From an uncultured Clostridia bacterium (GTDB lineage Bacteria; Bacillota_A; Clostridia; Christensenellales; Aristaeellaceae): DNA of 7,991 nt. The stretch is taken from contig CAMBWJ010000068.1 in the NCBI GenBank assembly GCA_945871545.1, positions 1 through 7,991 on the forward strand, in the 5' to 3' direction. The notes below the pieces were generated by a model, which did not search any database, was not told where the DNA came from, and was given only the letters and a program-made list of their open reading frames with translations. Positions 5,730 through 7,991 of the stretch are shown piece after piece (within the stretch, counting starts at the first letter, position 1; every line of letters starts with the position of its first letter). Both the position numbers and the translations under genes were made by a program.

Positions 5730-7098
5730 AATGGTGCAGGGCGAAGTGCGCGCGGGGGCGTTCAAAGCCGTGCACCCAGTCGGATTTGAGGTAGTAGATC
5801 AGGAAGATGGCCGAGCTGATGGCCCAGGTGAGGGGGTAGCACCAGAACAGCACGCGGATGTCGCGCAAGATTTTCATGGCGATGGAGATGAAGATGATGC
5901 GGAACACGCACCAGGACGAGAGCATCACCAGCATGGGCACCGTGGCCCGACCCGCACCCCGGCACACGCCCGCGACGGCGTGGGAGAAGGCCAGCAGGCA
6001 GAAGAACAGGTTCTCGATGCGAGTCTGGCTCACCGCGATGCGCACCACCTCCGGGTCGCTGTTGAAGAGCCTCGCCATCGGGACGGCGAAGATGACCATC
6101 AAAACGCCGATGATCTCCGCCATGATCACCGTGGACAGGATGCCGAAGCGCGCGCCCTGCCTTGCGCGATCGTACTGTTTCGCACCCAGGTTCTGGCTGA
6201 CGAAGGTGGTCAGCGCCAGCGCGAAGCTGGTGATGGGCAGAAAGCCGAAGCCCTGGAGCTTGGCGTAGGTGCCGCAGGCGGCCATTGCGTCGGAGCCGAA
6301 GGAGTTGATGTAGCTCTGCACCAGCACGTTTGCGATGGAGATGACGGAGTTCTGCACGCCGGTGGGCAGGCCCATGCGCACAATCTCCTTCATCAGATCG
6401 AGGTGCACGCGCAGCCTGCGCAGCCGGAGCTGGAAGATCGTGCCCGGCTTGCGCAGGTGCAAAAAGCTCAGCAGTGCGCTCATCGCCTGGGAGATCACCG
6501 TGGCCACCGCCGCCGAGCCCACACCCAAGTGAAACGCGCCGATGAACAGGAGATCCAGTGCCACGTTCAGCGCGGAGGAGAGCATCAGGTAGTACAGCGG
6601 GCGGCGGCTGTCGCCCAGGGCGTTCATGATGCCGGTGAACACGTTGTAGAGCATCACCGCCATGGAGCCGAGGAAGTAGTTGCGGAAGTAGATTACGGAA
6701 TTGTCCATCACGTCCGGCGCGGTGCCCATCCAGCGCAGCAGGGTGGGGGAGAGCAGCACGCCGATCAGCGTCAGCGCCGCGCCTGCGATCAGGCCGAAGG
6801 AGACCGTGGTGTGGATGGCCCGGGAGAGCGTTTCGTGGTCCTCCGCGCCGAAGTAGCGGGAGATCACCACGCCCGCGCCCAGCGCGATGCCGATCATCAG
6901 CGCGGTGAGCAGCTGAATCAGCGACGCGGACGAGCTCACCGCCGCCAGCGCCTGCTTACCCAGCAGGTTGCCCACGATCACTGAGTCCGCCGTGTTGTAC
7001 AGCTGCTGAAACAGCTGGCTCAGGAAGATGGGCATGGCAAAGCTGACGATCACGCGGCGCACGCTGCCGACGGTCATGTTCCGGGTTCCGGTTTGCAT
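5728..7098 (-). CDS. MATE-family multidrug/metabolite efflux transporter
   Basis: This is a 456-residue polytopic inner-membrane protein of the MATE family, which exports drugs or metabolites in exchange for Na+ or H+. The N terminus is typical: MTVGSVRRVIVSFAMPIF, then LFQQLYNTADSVIVGNLLG, a segment highly conserved in the DinF/NorM-like clostridial branch. The repeat half begins around EIVRMGLPTGVQNSVISIAN, matching the two six-helix bundles. Further landmarks are YFRNYFLGS, GFGFLPITSFALALTTFVSQNLGA and the late helices ending in IFLIYYLKSDW; about 12 membrane segments are expected. The start at 7098 is chosen because AGAGAGG lies 9 nt upstream. An in-frame ATG at 7155 would add 19 charged residues that are not typical of the family and has no good ribosome binding site. 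The reductase gene follows 12 bases downstream. The transported substrate cannot be told from sequence. Confidence 0.93.
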   Translation of the reverse strand: MQTGTRNMTVGSVRRVIVSFAMPIFLSQLFQQLYNTADSVIVGNLLGKQALAAVSSSASLIQLLTALMIGIALGAGVVISRYFGAEDHETLSRAIHTTVSFGLIAGAALTLIGVLLSPTLLRWMGTAPDVMDNSVIYFRNYFLGSMAVMLYNVFTGIMNALGDSRRPLYYLMLSSALNVALDLLFIGAFHLGVGSAAVATVISQAMSALLSFLHLRKPGTIFQLRLRRLRVHLDLMKEIVRMGLPTGVQNSVISIANVLVQSYINSFGSDAMAACGTYAKLQGFGFLPITSFALALTTFVSQNLGAKQYDRARQGARFGILSTVIMAEIIGVLMVIFAVPMARLFNSDPEVVRIAVSQTRIENLFFCLLAFSHAVAGVCRGAGRATVPMLVMLSSWCVFRIIFISIAMKILRDIRVLFWCYPLTWAISSAIFLIYYLKSDWVHGFERPRAHFALHH

Positions 7099-7107
7099 GG
7101 GTACGGG

Positions 7108-7114
7108 CCTCTCT
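7108..7114 (-). promoter_or_regulatory. Ribosome binding site that selects the MATE start
   Basis: AGAGAGG on the minus strand, 9 nt before the ATG at 7096-7098, supports this start over the upstream in-frame ATG at 7153-7155, before which I see no comparable site. Confidence 0.6.
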
Positions 7115-7163
7115 CTTTCGTATTGCAGCTCCCACCCTCGGGAGCGGAGTTTCATCTATTCCC

Positions 7164-7192
7164 ATCTTAGCCCATCTCTGTAAAGCCCGCAA
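7164..7192 (-). promoter_or_regulatory. Weak promoter candidate for the MATE-reductase operon
   Basis: On the minus strand TTGCGG (7187-7192) and TAAGAT (7164-7169) are 17 bases apart, matching the consensus at 3 and 4 of 6 positions. It lies between the ftsH terminator and the MATE gene, where a promoter is needed, and would give a leader of about 60 nt. A 6-bp inverted repeat, GTCCAA (7193-7198) and TTGGAC (7207-7212), lies just upstream. The direct repeat AGATGGG surrounds the -10. Confidence 0.3.
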
Positions 7193-7214
7193 GTCCAAAA
7201 GGGAAGTTGGACAG

Positions 7215-7252
7215 AAAAAGCCCGCACCGTCCGGGAATCCGGCGATGCGGGC
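7215..7252 (-). terminator. Intrinsic terminator of ftsH
   Basis: On the minus strand GCCCGCATCGCCGG (7252-7239) pairs with CCGGACGGTGCGGGC (7234-7220) around ATTC, with one bulged A and one wobble pair, followed by TTTTT (7219-7215). It begins 20 bases after the ftsH stop and separates ftsH from the MATE gene. Confidence 0.9.
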
Positions 7253-7272
7253 GAAGGGGGAGAATGCCGAAA

Positions 7273-7991
7273 TCAGCCGTTGAGGATCTGCATGAACTCC
7301 TCGCCGGTGATGGTTTCGCGGTCGTAGAGGAACTCGGTCAGCTCGTTGAGCTTCTCCCGGTTCTCCATCAGAATCCTTATGGCCTTTTCGTGCTGCTTCT
7401 TGACCAGCTCCACCACCTGCTTGTCAATCTGGGTCTGGGTCTCGGCGGAGCAGGCCAGCGATGCGTCGCCGCCCAGGTACTGGTTCGTCACGGTCTCCAG
7501 CGCCACCATGTCGAAGTCCTCGCTCATGCCGTAGCGGGTGATCATCGCGCGGGCCAGCTTGGTGGCCTGCTCGATGTCGTTGGATGCGCCGGTGGTCACG
7601 GAGCCGAACATCACTTCCTCGGCGGCGCGTCCGCCGGTGAAGGTGGCGATCTTGTTCTCGATCTCGGTCTTGCTCATCAGGTAGTGGTTGCCCTCCTCCA
7701 CCTGCATGGTGTAGCCCAGCGCACCGGAGGTGCGGGGAATGATGGTGATCTTCTGCACCGGGGCGGAGTTGGTCTGCTTCGCCGCCACCAGCGCGTGGCC
7801 GATCTCGTGGGCGGACACGATGCGCTTCTCCTCGGCGGTGAGGATGGCGTTCTTCTTCTGGTAGCCCGCGATGACCACCTCGATGCTCTCCTCCAGGTCG
7901 GCCTGGGTCGCGCCCTTGCGGCCGTCGCGCACCGCACGCAGCGCCGCTTCGTTGACGATGTTGGCAAGCTCCGCGCCGGATGCGCCGCTGG
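7273..7991 (-). CDS. ftsH: ATP-dependent zinc metalloprotease FtsH, C-terminal part (5' end beyond the window)
   Basis: This is the C-terminal 239 residues of FtsH, the membrane-bound AAA+ protease that extracts and degrades misfolded membrane proteins and selected cytoplasmic regulators. The frame is open through the window edge. The fragment begins in the end of the AAA module with SGASGAELANIVNEAALRAVR, the conserved FtsH segment after the arginine fingers. The protease domain follows: SAHEIGHALVA, with the zinc-binding HEIGH encoded at 7795-7809, then IIPRTSGALGYT, then GGRAAEEVMFG and TTGASNDIEQAT, whose Asp is the expected third zinc ligand. RAMITRYGMSEDF and a short helical C terminus ending ILNG complete it. 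No long hydrophilic tail is present. The missing part should hold two N-terminal membrane segments, the Walker motifs and the rest of the AAA domain. The gene ends in TGA with a strong terminator after it. Confidence 0.96.
   Translation of the reverse strand, partial: SGASGAELANIVNEAALRAVRDGRKGATQADLEESIEVVIAGYQKKNAILTAEEKRIVSAHEIGHALVAAKQTNSAPVQKITIIPRTSGALGYTMQVEEGNHYLMSKTEIENKIATFTGGRAAEEVMFGSVTTGASNDIEQATKLARAMITRYGMSEDFDMVALETVTNQYLGGDASLACSAETQTQIDKQVVELVKKQHEKAIRILMENREKLNELTEFLYDRETITGEEFMQILNG

Noticed and set aside
4261..6984. A 907-codon open frame on the plus strand across the reductase and MATE genes
   Set aside because: It is antisense to two well-recognised genes and begins in the repeat region. 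Its translation is rich in His, Ala, Arg, Gly and Gln with no domain, as expected when a GC-rich gene is read on the opposite strand.

Overview
The window reads as a chromosomal segment of a GC-rich member of the Bacillota, most likely an anaerobic, gut-type clostridium. This is an inference from four things: strong AGGAGG-type ribosome binding sites, intrinsic terminators, a DUF3786 protein and an aldo/keto reductase with two iron-sulfur motifs (both typical of anaerobes), and an ABC ATPase and an FGGY kinase that look like clostridial versions. I cannot name the genus.

Layout. Plus strand: the 3' part of an ABC-transporter ATPase gene (1-725); a palindrome-rich spacer made of two related hairpins around a short REP-like palindrome (735-867); a DUF3786 gene (892-1545); an extended -10 promoter inside the end of that gene; an FGGY carbohydrate kinase gene (1594-3171); a terminator (3223-3256); and a membrane-anchored YdcF/DUF218 gene (3276-4049). 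Minus strand, reading leftwards from the right edge: the 3' part of ftsH (7273-7991), its terminator (7215-7252), a MATE-family efflux gene (5728-7098) and a ferredoxin-type aldo/keto reductase gene (4513-5715). The last two are translationally close: the reductase ribosome binding site overlaps the MATE stop codon.

The convergent gap between the YdcF gene and the reductase gene (4050-4512) is the most interesting part. It holds two head-to-tail copies of a structured element, offset by exactly 191 bases with no indel in the core. Each copy has a 12-bp hairpin with a 9-nt loop, a 37-nt linker, and a 13-bp hairpin with an 11-nt loop. The loops and flanks are conserved. The stems differ at ten base pairs, and all ten differences are compensated on the opposite arm, so structure has been kept while stem sequence changed. 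A further hairpin and a second, inverted copy of the REP-like palindrome seen at 787-813 lie beside these units.

The genes do not form one pathway. They look like small neighbouring transcription units: solute uptake (ABC), a solitary sugar kinase, an envelope-associated YdcF protein, a drug/metabolite exporter with a redox enzyme, and a membrane protease. Two plus-strand genes (DUF3786 and YdcF) have a terminator-like hairpin only a few bases before the ribosome binding site, which leaves no room for a promoter in between.
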